A DNA stretch of 64,000 bases, from the NCBI RefSeq assembly GCF_025698545.1, contig NC_068569.1, positions 14,074,001-14,138,000 of the forward strand, given 5' to 3'. Origin of the DNA: Gossypium raimondii. Lineage: Eukaryota > Streptophyta > Magnoliopsida > Malvales > Malvaceae. Position 1 is the stretch's first letter; every line of letters begins with the position of its first letter. Positions 37,605 to 52,300 of this stretch are shown here, piece after piece. The position numbers and the translations under genes are program-made. The notes under the pieces were generated by a model that saw only the letters and a program-made list of their open reading frames with translations, made no database searches and was not told where the DNA came from.

Positions 37605-40040
37605 TTTGTATGGGTTCGCATATGGGCGAGCATTAGAGGAGGACATGTAATATGAGTTCGCCTACACATGGTGCAAACCCTGCGTATGTGAACTATTTAA
37701 GTATACACGTGTTAACTCTGAGGTAGGGTACATATTATCATGCATGGAAACTTACTTAGTATGTCACATTTCTGAACAATGATTGTATCATATAAATACA
37801 TAGAATTAACCCATATGAGAAGAGATACAGAAAATCACTCAACAAAGAGAAGCAAGTTAAACGAAATGAATCAATGCAATTGGTATAAAAATTTTGAATA
37901 TTTGAATTTTTTTTTTTTGAAAAAAGAGATGAAAATGAGGTATCCTCCTACACATATATCAAATTGATTTAAACTAATCAGTACGCAAAATCAGATGTAT
38001 TAAAATGTTTTCATCAAAAAATACCTTAATTGTTGTACGCCAATGAATCCTTGACAAATTGTTCCCTTTTTTTGATAGTACAAACATAAGCATTATAATG
38101 CGATCCCCTAATCTAACCTAACTTTGGTGGTCCATTGTTGCTACCCTAACAAATTATGATGAACACATTGGAGAGTACAATGATTGATTCGATTAGATTT
38201 TAACTAATTACTCTTTTAAGAGAATAACAATGATTAGACTAGTTTGCAAAGAAGCATAATGGAATAAATTAAAGAAAAGGGAGGCAACTTAATTATAGAG
38301 AGAATTTTGGGTCTACCCACATCTTAAAAGAAAAGGACGAGAATACCCTCCAAGCTTGATCAGATTTTTTGTATTCCTTGCATTATATCAGCAGGACACT
38401 TATGCCTCTAATTTAAACCTCATTTTTTCTCCTTTTATTTTTGCGCGCGGTTTTCCTCTTTCATTTTTGTTCGTTACCAGTAAAATTATTTTAATGTAAT
38501 CAAATCAACTCGAATTTTTTAAATTTTAAGTTTAAGAATAATTCGAATATTTCGTATAAAGCAAATATTAAATTATAATATTTTTCATTTTATCTTAAAC
38601 CCTTTTACTTTCCCTTAAATTATTTGTATCATTAAATGAAATTTTACATTTTGTATTATCTATATTGTTGAATTGTTTAATCATGTTGAATCTTTATCAA
38701 TTTTTGTTAAAATTGAATTATTGATGATGTCATTCAATATTCGTGTTAAAATTTTCTATTGGTATCAATTTCATATTTACCTTTAAAATAAATTCTAATA
38801 AAAATCACATCTTTTACATTTAATATATTTTTAATTTTAAAATACACGGTGATAAGAATCGGAAGATGATTGAAGCAACTAAGCAAGTAAAGAAACTAAC
38901 TCATATATAAAAGATTAATAAATAAATTACGAGGAGTGAAAGTTAATAACAAATTTGATTACGATAGGTGACAATAGTTACAATGACCCAAAATTATTTT
39001 TAATTTTATTCGATTCGATCGAATATTCACCCTTAAATATAATAATAATTATTTTCTGTAATAACCTATATTTATAGATTAATCCGATTTAATTTAAGTA
39101 TAATACATTTATTTATAAAATTACTAAGCTCTAGTTTTAAAAAAGCCATATATAAAATTGAAAATATCCTTAGCATTAAAATAAAAATATTTGTAATGCA
39201 TTTGATGAATGGGAAGTAGTTGTAGTAGTGAAGAAGAAATGGAAGGAGAAAGCTTGTGAGGGACGGTGGTGATTGTGATTGGATTATCCTAAACCCTTCA
39301 ATGATTGTACAAAAAAATGAAAGGATAGATTCCAATTTCAGAAGATCTTGTGATAACATTAGTAACAGGACCCCAATTATCATTAACCCTCTTCACTCCT
39401 CAATTCACTGCCAACCTTTTTCTCCAGGCTTTCAGGGGCCCCCTTTCACTCTCATTTATTCCATTACCATGCACAGCTCCTTACAAAGCTTTATTCACAT
39501 TTAATATTATAAGTGATATGGTTTACCGTGCAGGTAAACACCACGGTGGTTGTATACCCTCATTGTCGGCATTTTTGGGTAAGATCAAGTGTAATACAAC
39601 GCCACCGGTGGTTGCTAGACAACAACCTGACAGGGTACGGGTAGTAGCCATCACAAGGGATAAGAATTGGATTTCATTATTCTATAAGAAAAAGAATTGA
39701 AAAAGTAAATTCAGGGAAAAGAAAGAGAAGAGAAGAAAAGCGTGGGGACCCATACTGTAGGCCGTGCTTCTTGTCTCACTTGCTAAAGCAAAGCTCAAAA
39801 CAACGAAGAGAGCAGAGCAGCACCGTCATTTGAAACACAAAACGACACACATGTCCTTATGGCTCTCCTCCAACACACTCTCCTCATTTCACCCGCTTCA
39901 CTCCTCTTCCTGCATCATTCCCTTCACCACTCTCTCTAGTCTCTGCGACTTCCCTCCAATCTCTCTCTCTCTCTCTCTCTATATATATTCATAGCTAAAA
40001 TAGACTGATTAAGTTGATAAAAAAAGAAAGGAAGAAAAAG
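37605..40040. other. Intergenic region upstream of the SHOU4-like gene
   Basis: AT-rich for 1.6 kb. From about 39250 the composition becomes less biased and probably includes promoter and leader of the gene at 40041. Frames at 39256-39700 have no recognisable domain. A (CT)n run followed by TATATATA lies at 39959-39991. Confidence 0.45.
39959..39991 (+). repeat. CT microsatellite joined to a TATATATA run
   Basis: About eleven CT units followed directly by TATATATA, 50-80 bases upstream of the SHOU4-like start codon. Pyrimidine-rich tracts of this kind are frequent in plant core promoters and leaders, so it may be functional. Confidence 0.6.
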
Positions 40041-42672
40041 ATGGGTTCACGGGTTCAGTCTCACCAGCTAAGCAATGGGCTCATAGTGTCGGGGAGGCCG
40101 GAGCAGCTGAAAGAAAGGCAGCCGTCAATGCCGTTACGGGCAGTACCTTATACAGGTGGTAACGTTAAAAAATCCGGAGAGCTGGGCAAAATGTTCGACA
40201 TCCCAGTGCTTGATCATTCCCCGTCCAGTGCTCCTCCTTCAAATCCCAACTCAAACCCCAACTCCAAGCAGCAGCCACAGCTTTTGCAACCCTCACGCTT
40301 TTCCTCTTCTTCTCAGCCCAACAGTGGATCCATGCGATCTGGGTCTAACTCGGGCCCGATCCGGAAATCTTCTGGGACTATACCGCTTCAGCCCACTGGG
40401 CTCATCACTTCAGGTCCCCTCAGCTCCGGTCCCAGCAGGTCGGAACAGCTCGGTCAGGCGGGGCAATCTGGTGCCGTGTCGGGGAAAGCAGGGTATGGGC
40501 CAGCAGTGACTAGTCTCGGGGAAGGGGTGGGATTTGGGTTTAGACTGTCGAAGGCGGTGGTTTGGATGGTGATGGTGGTGGTGGCGATGGGGTTGTTGGT
40601 GGGTGCGTTTCTGATGGTAGCCATCAAGAAGGTGGTGGTTCTTGGGGCTGTAGGTGCGTTGGTGGCACCCATGGGGTTGGGATTAGTTTGGAACTGTATT
40701 TGGGGAAGGAAAGGCTTATTTGGGTTCGTGAAGAGGTACCCAGATGCTGAGCTTAGAGGTGCTGTTGATGGCCAATATATTAAAGTGACGGGGGTAAGTT
40801 TTATTATTAATATTATTTTGTGATTTTAATAACCATTTTGATAAACGTCTTTTATGGTAATTCATCTTTTGTCATTGTTATCTAGGAGTTTAGTTTTTGC
40901 ATTTGTTAGATGAGTTAGATTCTGGATTCATTCAGTTGGTTAATCGTTCTTATAAGATTCCGAATTGGAATCCTCTGTTAATAAAATTAAAAAACAGAAT
41001 CCTTTGTTAATATACAAGAATTGAACACATATTTATGTCATGTTTTAATGTTTCAATAGGAGAGATTTAAACTCCCTTTTTGCTACCCGTAGGAGTTGCA
41101 TTCTGAAACTCCTCTCCCATTTTGATTTGGGTATTTGTTTATTATTGGTCGTTTTAGTTTTAGATGAAACTGCTTTCGGGGGATATGTTTGTCAGTGACG
41201 ATGGGAGTTCAGGTCCGATCAGAACTCAGAAACTAAATGTATGTGTCCAAGTCTCACCATCTTATAGTGTTTTGCAAATGAAGGCCCTTGTTCCTATAAG
41301 CAATCTCTAAATGGGGTTTTAGTACATGTTCATGTTCTTTGCTGGAAAACTTTTTTAATCTTTTATGGGTTAATTGCTTAGTCTATTAGTTGTTTTCCTC
41401 TACCTGTGAGCATAACCAGTTGGCACTTTCCTGATTTGGAGGTCTCATGATCTTTTATTCAAAGGACAATACATAACGCTGAACCAATTATAGGTAGTTG
41501 GCGTAGACGTATTTATCACCTGCGTCATATATTGATGCTATGGTGTTCCTGTACTCAACTGAAGACAGGGTTCTCGCTTTCAACACTCATGATCGCGTAT
41601 TAAGTGTTACATTTTGTGCACGTGATCATGGGGCTCATTGGGAGGCATGCTTCACATGCCAAATACACTGGTAAGGTACAGCATTGTATTATGCTGGGAA
41701 CTACATGTATTGACAGTGGAAGCCTACAGTCATTTTGTCCTTATGGACTTTGTCTTCTTCAAATTGAGTTGTTCTTCATTATGCGATCTTAAGGATGAAA
41801 GCTGAAATTAATGTTTTATTAAGTTTCCCAGTTGACCCTTAATTTTTTTTTCATTCTCATGTATTCATTTTCCTAAATAATTAATGAAATTGTAGGTCGT
41901 CACCTGTGGCAGCATTCCATTGGAGTCATCTTACCAGAGGGAGCCAAGATGTGTTTATGTTTCCACAGAGTTGTACGAGTATAAAGGATGGGGTGGGAAA
42001 TCTGCAAATTCTAAGCAGCGTTGCTTCTCCTGGGGATGTAAACATTCTGAGGTACGTTTTGCATCAGAAAAATATTCAGAATCAATGACAGTGCTGTTTA
42101 GCCAACTAAGAAATGCAGCTTCTAAGTAAATTTTCTCATAGGCAACAACCCCTTTTTTATTGTGAACAGAAATTTGTTGCTGATTTCTACATATCAGACT
42201 TCCAATCTGGATTAAGAGCACTAGTCAAAGCAGGCTATGGATCTAAGGTTGCTCCAATGATCAAACCTGCTACTGTACTTGATGTAACAAAGGAAAACAG
42301 AGACTCGTTTCCAAGCCTTTTACGTTGGCTAGCAGAGCGCAATCTCTCTAATGATGATTGTATAATGCGCCTAAAAGAAGGGTATGCCATTTTTTTTTGG
42401 ACTATTATGAACCTCAGTAGTATCATTATGAGTAACTTTTCAGTCCAGTGCTGATAAAAGAGGGCGTTTGTTGTGACAGTTGCATAAAAGAAGGGAGCAC
42501 CGTAAGTGTGATGGGGGTTGTGCGGCGCCATGATAACGTGCTCATGATTGTTCCACCATCAGAACCTATCTCAACAGGGTGTCAATGGAGCAGGTGCCTC
42601 CTCCCAACATATGTGGAAGGTCTTATTTTGACATGTGATGATACCCAGAATGATGATGTTGTCCCAGTGTAA
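40041..42672 (+). CDS. SHOU4/SHOU4-like membrane protein
   Basis: Homologue of Arabidopsis SHOU4/SHOU4L, plasma-membrane-system proteins that limit delivery of cellulose synthase complexes (older databases call them ubiquitin-specific protease C19-related without enzymatic evidence). Four exons: 40041-40793, 41896-42051, 42170-42381, 42480-42672, giving 437 residues. The N terminus MGSRVQSHQLSNGL is the family hallmark; residues 55-165 are Ser/Pro/Gly-rich and disordered. Two hydrophobic segments follow (172-195 and 198-221), then WGRKGLFGFVKRYPDAELRG. The C-terminal domain contains CVYVSTELYEYKGWGGKSAN, DFYISDFQSGLRALVKAGYG and VMGVVRRHDNVLMIVPP, ending VVPV. The ATG at 40041 is chosen over an in-frame region upstream (from 40014) because it matches the family start. 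Intron 1 is about 1.1 kb. Confidence 0.93.
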
Positions 42673-43010
42673 ATATGTCGCGTTTCATACAAGTTTCTTT
42701 TTGCAACTGGATGTCATAATGTAAATAGTGTTTAAGAATGAAAGAAAGGTTCCAAATATCACAGTGCCAGTACCATCTTCCTTTTCCTGTTAATCAATTG
42801 CATGCAAAGACAATTTAACACTTGAAGACTAGAAGGTTATTAAATTGAAAGAGAAGCCTATTAAATTTATTGATCTCCGTCAGAGCTGTTCCATTGAAGA
42901 CAACTATTTCTAGTTATAAAAAATAAGGAACAAAGGACGAGATATCTCTACAAGTATCCCTTAATTTTTCCTGTAAGGGAAGGACTTATTAGCTAGTAAA
43001 AGAAGTATCC
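42673..43010. other. Convergent 3' ends of the SHOU4-like and IBR1-like genes
   Basis: 338 bases between two convergent stop codons. Both 3' untranslated regions must share this space, so the transcripts may overlap. Confidence 0.6.
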
Positions 43011-44857
<1,847 letters not shown>

Positions 44858-44910
44858 TTCGAAGAAGAGTGAGTTGTCTTCTTTCTGTTATTACCTGTCT
44901 CAACGCTCTA

Positions 44911-44918
44911 TTTATAGT
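44911..44918 (-). promoter_or_regulatory. TATA box of the IBR1-like gene
   Basis: TATAAATA on the minus strand, 54 bases upstream of the ATG, implying a short leader of about 20-25 bases if transcription starts at the usual distance. Confidence 0.65.
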
Positions 44919-45189
44919 ATTTTTTAACTAGATGCAATTTTCGTACACGTAATCTTTTTCGTACAGACTGTATAGGGTTTTATATTTTTTTGGGCGGATA
45001 GTTTTAGATACTAACAGACCGAATATTTGAATCATGTTCTAATTAAGTATTAATATTTATAATGAAATTAACGTTAAAGTTTTATCTTATGAATTTCTAT
45101 AAATTGTGAATTTGCAAAATGTGTTTGATTTCCCCTCCCTGTAATAAGGTACTCTACATAGGATTAATCAACTTTAGCATGATAGGCGG

Positions 45190-45375
45190 ATGGAATGAAA
45201 TTTTAATTTTTTATAATTTATATCTTTATAATTTTTAAAGTATTGAATCAAATTTTTATAATTTTAGAAGGTTAAAGTATAATTTTATTTTTGTTAATTT
45301 AAATTACCTAAATAAAAATTTTACATTTTACGGGGTGCTAGGGCTTCTACCAGCCACCTCTGCCGATGGGATCAG
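45190..45375. mobile_element. Decayed copy of the hAT-type MITE
   Basis: The sequence shares the AT-rich core (TTTATAATTTTTAAAG, AATCAAATTTTTAT, AAGTATAATTTTA) and the GC-rich end (GGGGTGCTAGGGCTTCTACC, CCACCTCTGCC) with the element at 45584-45848 but has no clean terminal repeats. Confidence 0.45.
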
Positions 45376-45575
45376 CTGATTAGCTCAACTAAATCACAAA
45401 TATGTATATATAGTTATACTAAATGAAATAAAATAGTTATGTGAGAATAAATTGATAGCTATGAAAATAGTTATGTGATGAATTGTTAAGCAAAGTATAC
45501 ATGTGAATGTATATTACATGAGGGAACTATAAAAGATTCATATATGGATATGAAAATAGTATAAGTGAAATATGA

Positions 45576-45856
45576 ATGATTTACAGTGGTGGAGTCAGAA
45601 AAATTTTTTGGGGCCTAGAATTAAATTGTATATTTTTACGATAGTAAAAATATAAATTTATCACTTTAATAGATTATATCTTTAATAATTTTTAAAAGAT
45701 TAAATCAAATTTTTATTATTTTTTGGGGGTCAAAGTGTAATTTTACTATTACTAATTCAAAATTTATAAATTATAAAAGGTTTAAATGAAAATTTTTATA
45801 TTTTAAGGAGGGGCCGGGGCCACTACCTACCTCTTGGCTCCACCACTGATGATTTA
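45576..45856. mobile_element. hAT-type MITE (45584-45848) with 8-bp target duplication
   Basis: A 265-bp element with terminal inverted repeats CAGTGGTGGAGTCAG (left) and CTTGGCTCCACCACTG (right). Exact 8-bp duplications ATGATTTA flank it (45576-45583, 45849-45856). The 8-bp duplication and CAGTGGTGGAG ends fit non-autonomous hAT elements. Subterminal GGGGCC runs face each other. There is no coding capacity. Confidence 0.9.
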
Positions 45857-46630
45857 TATACAAAGAGAATTGGAATTATGATTATATTTGTATTTTGAAA
45901 TTGATTTGGAAACATGAGTTATGAGTTGTGAAATTTAATAATGTGATGAGATTGAGATTATTATGGAAACATGAAAGTGTTATATTTATAATGATTAAAT
46001 TAAAGACTGATGTGTATTTTCTCTATAAATTTGGTAAATAACAATTGAATATGATTAGCATGTTAATAGAGATGTATACGTGTGTTTGTGCATGATATGT
46101 GATATATTAGAGTATTGTTTTGCACACCGCTTATACATATATTGTTGTGTTTGGTTGTATGTACTTTTGATGCAATTGATTTCTTTGGGTGAAAATATCA
46201 TTATATTCATAATTTTATTTTGAAAATTAATAATTTCTTAATCATTTTTAAATTGATTTTGTGTTGGATTGTCTCGTGACACAAATTTATTTATGAGCTT
46301 AAATAATAATATAAATAAATATTTATTATAAAAATTATTAGCGAACAAGCAAGGTGGAGGGTCTTATGGGAACCCAACAAACGCACGAAAGGCCTTCAAA
46401 ATAGCCCATCGTGTTCATTAATGGACTCAAAAGCCAGCCGAAAAGCCCATTTAAATTATAAAATAAAAGTCGTAAACAGTTGGCACAACCCGGGAATATG
46501 CGCCCATTGAACTGCCTTTTGACAGCCAAACTCGGAATTCCCAAAGCCGGCGCTTACGTTGTCAATCGCCAATTCCCACTTTCGCCTGTCTTAGTTTTCC
46601 ATTTTTCTTTACTCTTAATTCGCCGAAGCG

Positions 46631-49377
46631 ATGAGTCTTTCTTCATCGGCTTTTGCTATCTCGGCACCCTCTTTCTCCTTCAAAGCTAGACGTCCTAAAA
46701 CCCCTCTTCCTTCCAGCTTCCAAAACCCTTTGCGTTGCAACTCCACCCCTTCCGTTCCTCCGCTATCCAGGTAAATTTCTTCGACCAACTCTTCATTTCC
46801 ACCACGTTCTAATTATCAGAAAATAAAATTAATTTATGGTTTTTTTTATTGTAGGAAGTTGCATCCAGTGAAAGCAACTATCCTGCAGGAAGACGAAGAA
46901 GATGTCTTCGTAGAAAAATCATTTCGGACGACGAGTTTCCCAGGAAATGGAATTGAAGAAGTAGAGGAATCTCGCGGGAATTCATCATCTAGTAGTTTGG
47001 AGAAATGGGTCATCAAGGTTGAACAATCTGTGAATATCTTCCTCACGGTAAAATGTTTTATATATGTATATACATATTTGATTGTGTTAATTTCTGTTGG
47101 AATGAGTATAATTCAACCCATTTTGTTCAGCCAATTTGATTTGTTATTGATGTTATTTTTCTTCAGGATTCAGTTATAAAGATACTTGATACGTTGTACC
47201 GTGATAGAGATTATGCCAGATTTTTTGTGTTGGAAACAATTGCCAGAGTTCCTTATTTCGGTCAGTGACCTTTTTCTCACATCCTTTATTTACTTGATTC
47301 ACCAGAAAGGTGCAACACCTTATCTATAGCTTTTGGCCATTTAGGGGAAATTATTGTTATTTTTAACATTTTGCTTGAGCTTTCTAATATTATCTTTCAT
47401 TTACTTGAAAGAGTTTTTGTTGATATTTCGGTGTTTTTTTTTTTGTCTTTATGACAGCCTTTATATCTGTCCTGCACATGTATGAGAGTTTTGGTTGGTG
47501 GAGGAGAGCTGACTATCTAAAAGTGCATTTTGCTGAGAGTTGGAACGAGATGCACCACCTGCTTATCATGGAAGTAAGGTCCTATACTGGTTGAACGACT
47601 TGTGAACACAATCCTGATTAGCATGACATGATTTAGAGTGAGTTGCATAGAAAATTGAAAATTATAGACGGTGAAGATGATGGATTGTTTCTTTAATGAC
47701 CCTATTGTTCTTGTAATATTGTGCCTCAAATAGATGACTTTTCTTATCATATTTGGTTTCAGGAATTGGGTGGGAATTCTTGGTGGTTTGACCGGTTTCT
47801 TGCTCAACATATAGCAATTTTTTATTATTTCATGACAGTCTTCATGTATACCTTAAGCCCAAGAATGGCATGTAAGTACATTTATCTGGATTTCACTTTG
47901 CAAATGCCCCTTTGTGCACACACACCTGTTTTCATTCTTCTGGCTCCTTCATCCTGAATGATAAAAGGACATTTTCAGCTCCAGTAAATCCCCTTACTAA
48001 TGAGCTTTTAGGGAAAACCTATTGATGGACATAAGCAGTTACCAAGACCAAAGTTGCCATCTAATTTAGTTGGTAGTCTTTCTTGCATACATCCAACCCC
48101 CTGCTACCCTATTTTCAACCTATTTTACCAGTTTTAACAAGAAAGGACCAAAGAGAATATTTTAAATTTCTTAACCTCTGCTCAGTTCAAACACGTAAAA
48201 CTTCTGCTCTGTTGTTGCTTTTTTGTGATTTCATCATACAGAGAAAATGCTTTTGTATTCTCGAAGTCTTTTTTTTTCTTTTCTGAATTTTATTTTACAG
48301 TAACATAGCTCTAATTGCATAGGACATGAAATACATGCTGTAGAGTGGGTCATTAAGATTGAAACTTGCTCACTTTCATTCATCTATGGTACTTAATTTG
48401 ATATATTTGGTTTCATGGCTACTGCAGATCATTTTTCTGAATGTGTGGAGAGTCATGCCTTTGAAACCTATGATAAATTTATCAAGGCCCAAGGAGGTAA
48501 GATGTCAGATTCCCATTTCCATTTCCATGTCATTCATCTTATCTTATCTAGCTTGCAGTTTGTGTATGTATCATTTCTCACAAGTTTGGCAACAATTCTA
48601 GTTTCCAATTATCTTGCATATGTGAATGGCTTGCTCTGTGATTGCCCTTTACCAATCTGAAAATAAATTGTTGTATTGCATCAAGTATGATCTCCACTAT
48701 GTTAGCTTAGTAGATATGCATTTCATTTTTTTTTATTTGTTACTGACTTTACCAATTTTGACTTGATATATTCCTTTTGTTTCTTTTAGATGAGTTGAAG
48801 AAGAAGCCTGCTCCCGAGGTTGCTATAAAGTACTATACCGGAGGTGATTTATACTTGTTCGGTGAGTATTTCCTCCTTTTAAACTGCATGGTTCAGTCTT
48901 ATATTATGCCATATTGGGGTCTAACAATTTCTCCAATTTTCTGCCCAGATGAATTTCAAACTGATAGAGCACCCTGTTCACGAAGACCAAAAATAGGTGA
49001 AGGCCAGGATTTTGCTTTCCTCACCTTACTTTTGTTCCATTGCATGGGCTATAGGTGTTAACAGTGTTACAACCCATGTTATTACTAAATCCAATGCTAA
49101 TGAGTGGTTTTGTATTTTCATGCCTATATCTACAGAGAATTTGTATGATGTGTTTATGAACATCAGAGATGATGAAGCTGAACATTGTAAGACAATGAAG
49201 GCTTGTCAGACTCATGGAAACCTTCGGTCTCCTCATTCATATGAAGAAGATGGCTTTGAAGACACGCCTGATTGCATGATTCCTGAAGCAGATTGTGAAG
49301 GCATTGTAGACTGCATAAAGAAATCTTTAACACCTTCTCAAGTGAAGCAAATCAGGACAGTTGAGAGAAATAGATGA
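46631..49377 (+). CDS. IM: Plastid terminal oxidase (PTOX, alternative oxidase 4)
   Basis: Orthologue of Arabidopsis IMMUTANS, a di-iron plastoquinol:oxygen oxidoreductase of the thylakoid needed for carotenoid desaturation. Nine exons, as in Arabidopsis: 46631-46770, 46855-47047, 47167-47260, 47458-47573, 47763-47871, 48428-48496, 48790-48861, 48949-48996, 49136-49377; 360 residues. The Ser/Pro/basic N terminus (about 1-55) is a chloroplast transit peptide. Likely iron ligands are all present: Glu134 (LETIARVP), Glu173 and His176 (NEMHH), Glu225 ([10 protein letters not shown]), Glu294 and His297 (DDEAEH). The 48-bp exon 8 encodes the 16-residue insert typical of PTOX and absent from mitochondrial alternative oxidases. 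The C terminus has several cysteines. The ATG at 46631 gives a normal transit peptide. Confidence 0.95.
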
Positions 49378-52300
49378 TGAACTCATGTGAGTCTACAAAC
49401 ATAGTGTAAAAGATGAAATACATGTATAGTATGAGCATAAAAGAAAATTGCATATCTCCCTCCAATTTATGGCTTTGATTCATAGTTAATGTTTTCAAAT
49501 TTGTATATCCTCCCTGCTTAGGGGAAAGGTTTCCTGTTAGACAGGAGCAATAACTAAAAATGGCCTTTTCATTTGTCAAAATTTCTCTCGAGTGGGGAAA
49601 ATTACCAACGTTTTTTAAGGGTCTAAACATTGGAATTTAGCTTCAGTCAAATGAATGGAGTTGTTGGTTAGACCATGCCCTCACTCTGAAATGGACGCAG
49701 GTCTTACAGAAGATCCAAGTAATTTCTTTTCGCTTTTCAGAAATAAATGATATTTGAAACCAATGTTAAACAGTTGATTAAGTTCATTGGCGGCTTTCTT
49801 TTTTTACTTTTATGGTAAACTCATTCAAGCAAATTTCTCGATTACCGCTTGATAAACAGGGTTACCCTTATGATTCGAATCTACGTAGGTACACAATCGA
49901 ATAACCCGCATGGGTTTTTGAGATGAAGACCCGGCGTAGCTAGATTAATAGCTGGATGTAAGAAACAAGATGCAACAACGAAAGGAAAAGAAAGGGTAGA
50001 CCCAAAAGCAAATGTGGACGAGCAACAATCAGATCGTCAATGGAGAAATGACGACTGAAACGATATCTCGGCCTTCGTTTTTGATATACCTCAATGTTCT
50101 TCCCTATGAAGAGACAATCTTATAAGCCGCCTCCTCACTTTTAAAACCGAACAGAGGTTTTCTGACGAAAGTCTGAGTACTGAATAAAGAAAAAGAACCC
50201 CATAAAAAAGAAAAAAAGAGAGCAAAAACAGACACAAGAAATTCTACAAGCAACAGAAACGAGCAGAATAAGAATAGTGAAGCATTGGCTGCAGGGATGG
50301 TGTTTTTATATATGGGTTTTTATAGAGGCTTAACCCTAGAGACGCTGCTGCCAATGGCTTATCTGATCATAATAATACACCCTTATTTAATTATTAAAGT
50401 TTGAATGGGCTATAAGAGTTGGGGCACGGCCTAATCCATTTAAACAGGGCACTAGAGTTTGAGCCCTTCTATATTTTGGTGGGGGAAAATGAAGCTGCAT
50501 TCAAAATACGAAAACATGAACTAGCAATAGCACGGTATAGCATACACGACGTATTTTAGGGGTACAGTCTACAAGGGTTTTCCCCTCAAAGTTGTAACAA
50601 GCTCTCTTTAGATTATTATTCCCACTAATTAAGAACTTGTTTCTATTAAATGTTTTAAGTACTCTCTCCCAATTCTAGCTACCTGGAGAAATCACAAAGT
50701 AAAGAATAAGTGAAACCTACCTTGTTTTTCTTCCTGACATTAAAATGCAACTTGTAGAATGAACATGAAGCCCCAGGTCATAGCTACTGTGGCTAGCTTG
50801 ACACACTTGAAGTAAAATCCCCAACATATTAAACGGAGTTACAAAATATAGCCCAAATGTGCTCTACAATACAATCAGCATTTCCAAACTTTAGATTCTT
50901 CTATTCAAACCTTTCGACTTTGATCCTTCAATTGGCTACAGATCCGCAGATAATAGAGTACTTTTCCCTTGTCCATTCTATGATGCTGACTTGGTGAGAA
51001 GTTCACCATGCAAATAAACACTAGCATCCAATTGAATCGGATTTACTACGTGCTCGTTAATTTACATATTTCTGAGCGAGTTTGTGAAATTCCGGTCGGT
51101 AGCCTATAGACGTTATATTTGATTCTAATTATCTGTGCACTGAGAAATAATAATGATGACCTGCTTCTAGATTCTAACTGACTAGGGGGGCAGAGAAACA
51201 ATTCATGATGGCCAGGGCAAAAAGTAGGATGGTGGTGCTGGTGGAATTAGTTAGCGGTTCTATTCATAATTCCCAACACCACCAACTCACCTTCACACTG
51301 AATGATGCCCTTCTGGGGGATGACAGACACTCCAACAAGGCTCTGAAGTCAAATTCGCTATAATAATCGACTTTATTTTCGATCAACAAAAAACATGTTG
51401 GTATAGGTTATTATGACATGTTGATATATATGCCAAAGTACCAAAAAAGAAAGTGGTCCAAGCAGCACGGTGTTGTCTAGGGTAACAAGTAGCTCATGGA
51501 CAGACAGCATATCCTTTTCTTTCTCATCTGATATTAACTTAACGTGTGGTTGTAATGCCCAACTCATTTGTTTTACCTATTGTGTGTGTCTGTCTGTGTC
51601 TGTCTCTATTATGTAAATGGCAGAATTCTATTCCTGATTGGCTGTTTTTCTTTACATCCATTCCATATTAATATTATTAGCTGGTTACCATAGATTTGCT
51701 TATGCCTAACTACTGCACAGTCAAGTTGGAAATTGTGACATGTTTATTTTTTACTTGAATGCCTTTTCTGGAATTTTCCGACTATCAACACTTGAAAATT
51801 CTCTTTGTCAAACTTTGTTGTTTGACTGTTGGTGGGTGCTTCTTGAATTCTGAGCGTAGATTCCCTTAATCTCCCCATTCTCATGTCCTTTGCTGTCAAA
51901 TGGATGAAGCAGTAAGGGTTGAGTTTTTTTCCTCCAATTGGTTGTTATTTAAAATATTGTTGCAATTTTTTTTGGCATATTCCTAGTGTTAAGATTGAAT
52001 AAGCAAAGTTCCTACGGCATTCACATTGTAATCTGTTTTAGTCACCTTGTCTACTTATCCTCAACTTTCCATAGCAAGATTTTAGCACAGCTAGACAGTA
52101 AAAAAAAACAGTAACTTTATGGCGACTGTGACCTTGAAATTGCCTTTTTGATTCTCCTTGGGGTCACTTTCTTTTCTTTTTATTCGGATAAGTGTCCTGG
52201 TCACTTTCTCATTCAAATAGTTTACGTTAATCAATGTTATTTGGATTTTGGGTAACTAAGTTGGAGGTTAAAAGGGTATTACAATAGTTAGTGATGCTAC

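Larger units (their letters stand above)
44919..46630. other. Intergenic region between divergent IBR1-like and PTOX genes
   Basis: About 1.7 kb between two start codons on opposite strands. It contains a hAT-type MITE and a decayed relative of it (listed separately). From 46340 on the sequence is less AT-rich and is probably the PTOX promoter; it holds GCCCAT motifs (TGGGC on the other strand) near 46411, 46446 and 46503. Confidence 0.45.

Noticed and set aside
39256-39700. Plus-strand frames upstream of the SHOU4-like gene
   Set aside because: They end before the gene, have no family features and lie in the likely promoter.
51205-51363. 53-codon plus-strand frame beginning MMARAKSRMVVLVELV
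   Set aside because: Reasonable composition but no recognised motif, no supporting gene structure and too short to judge.
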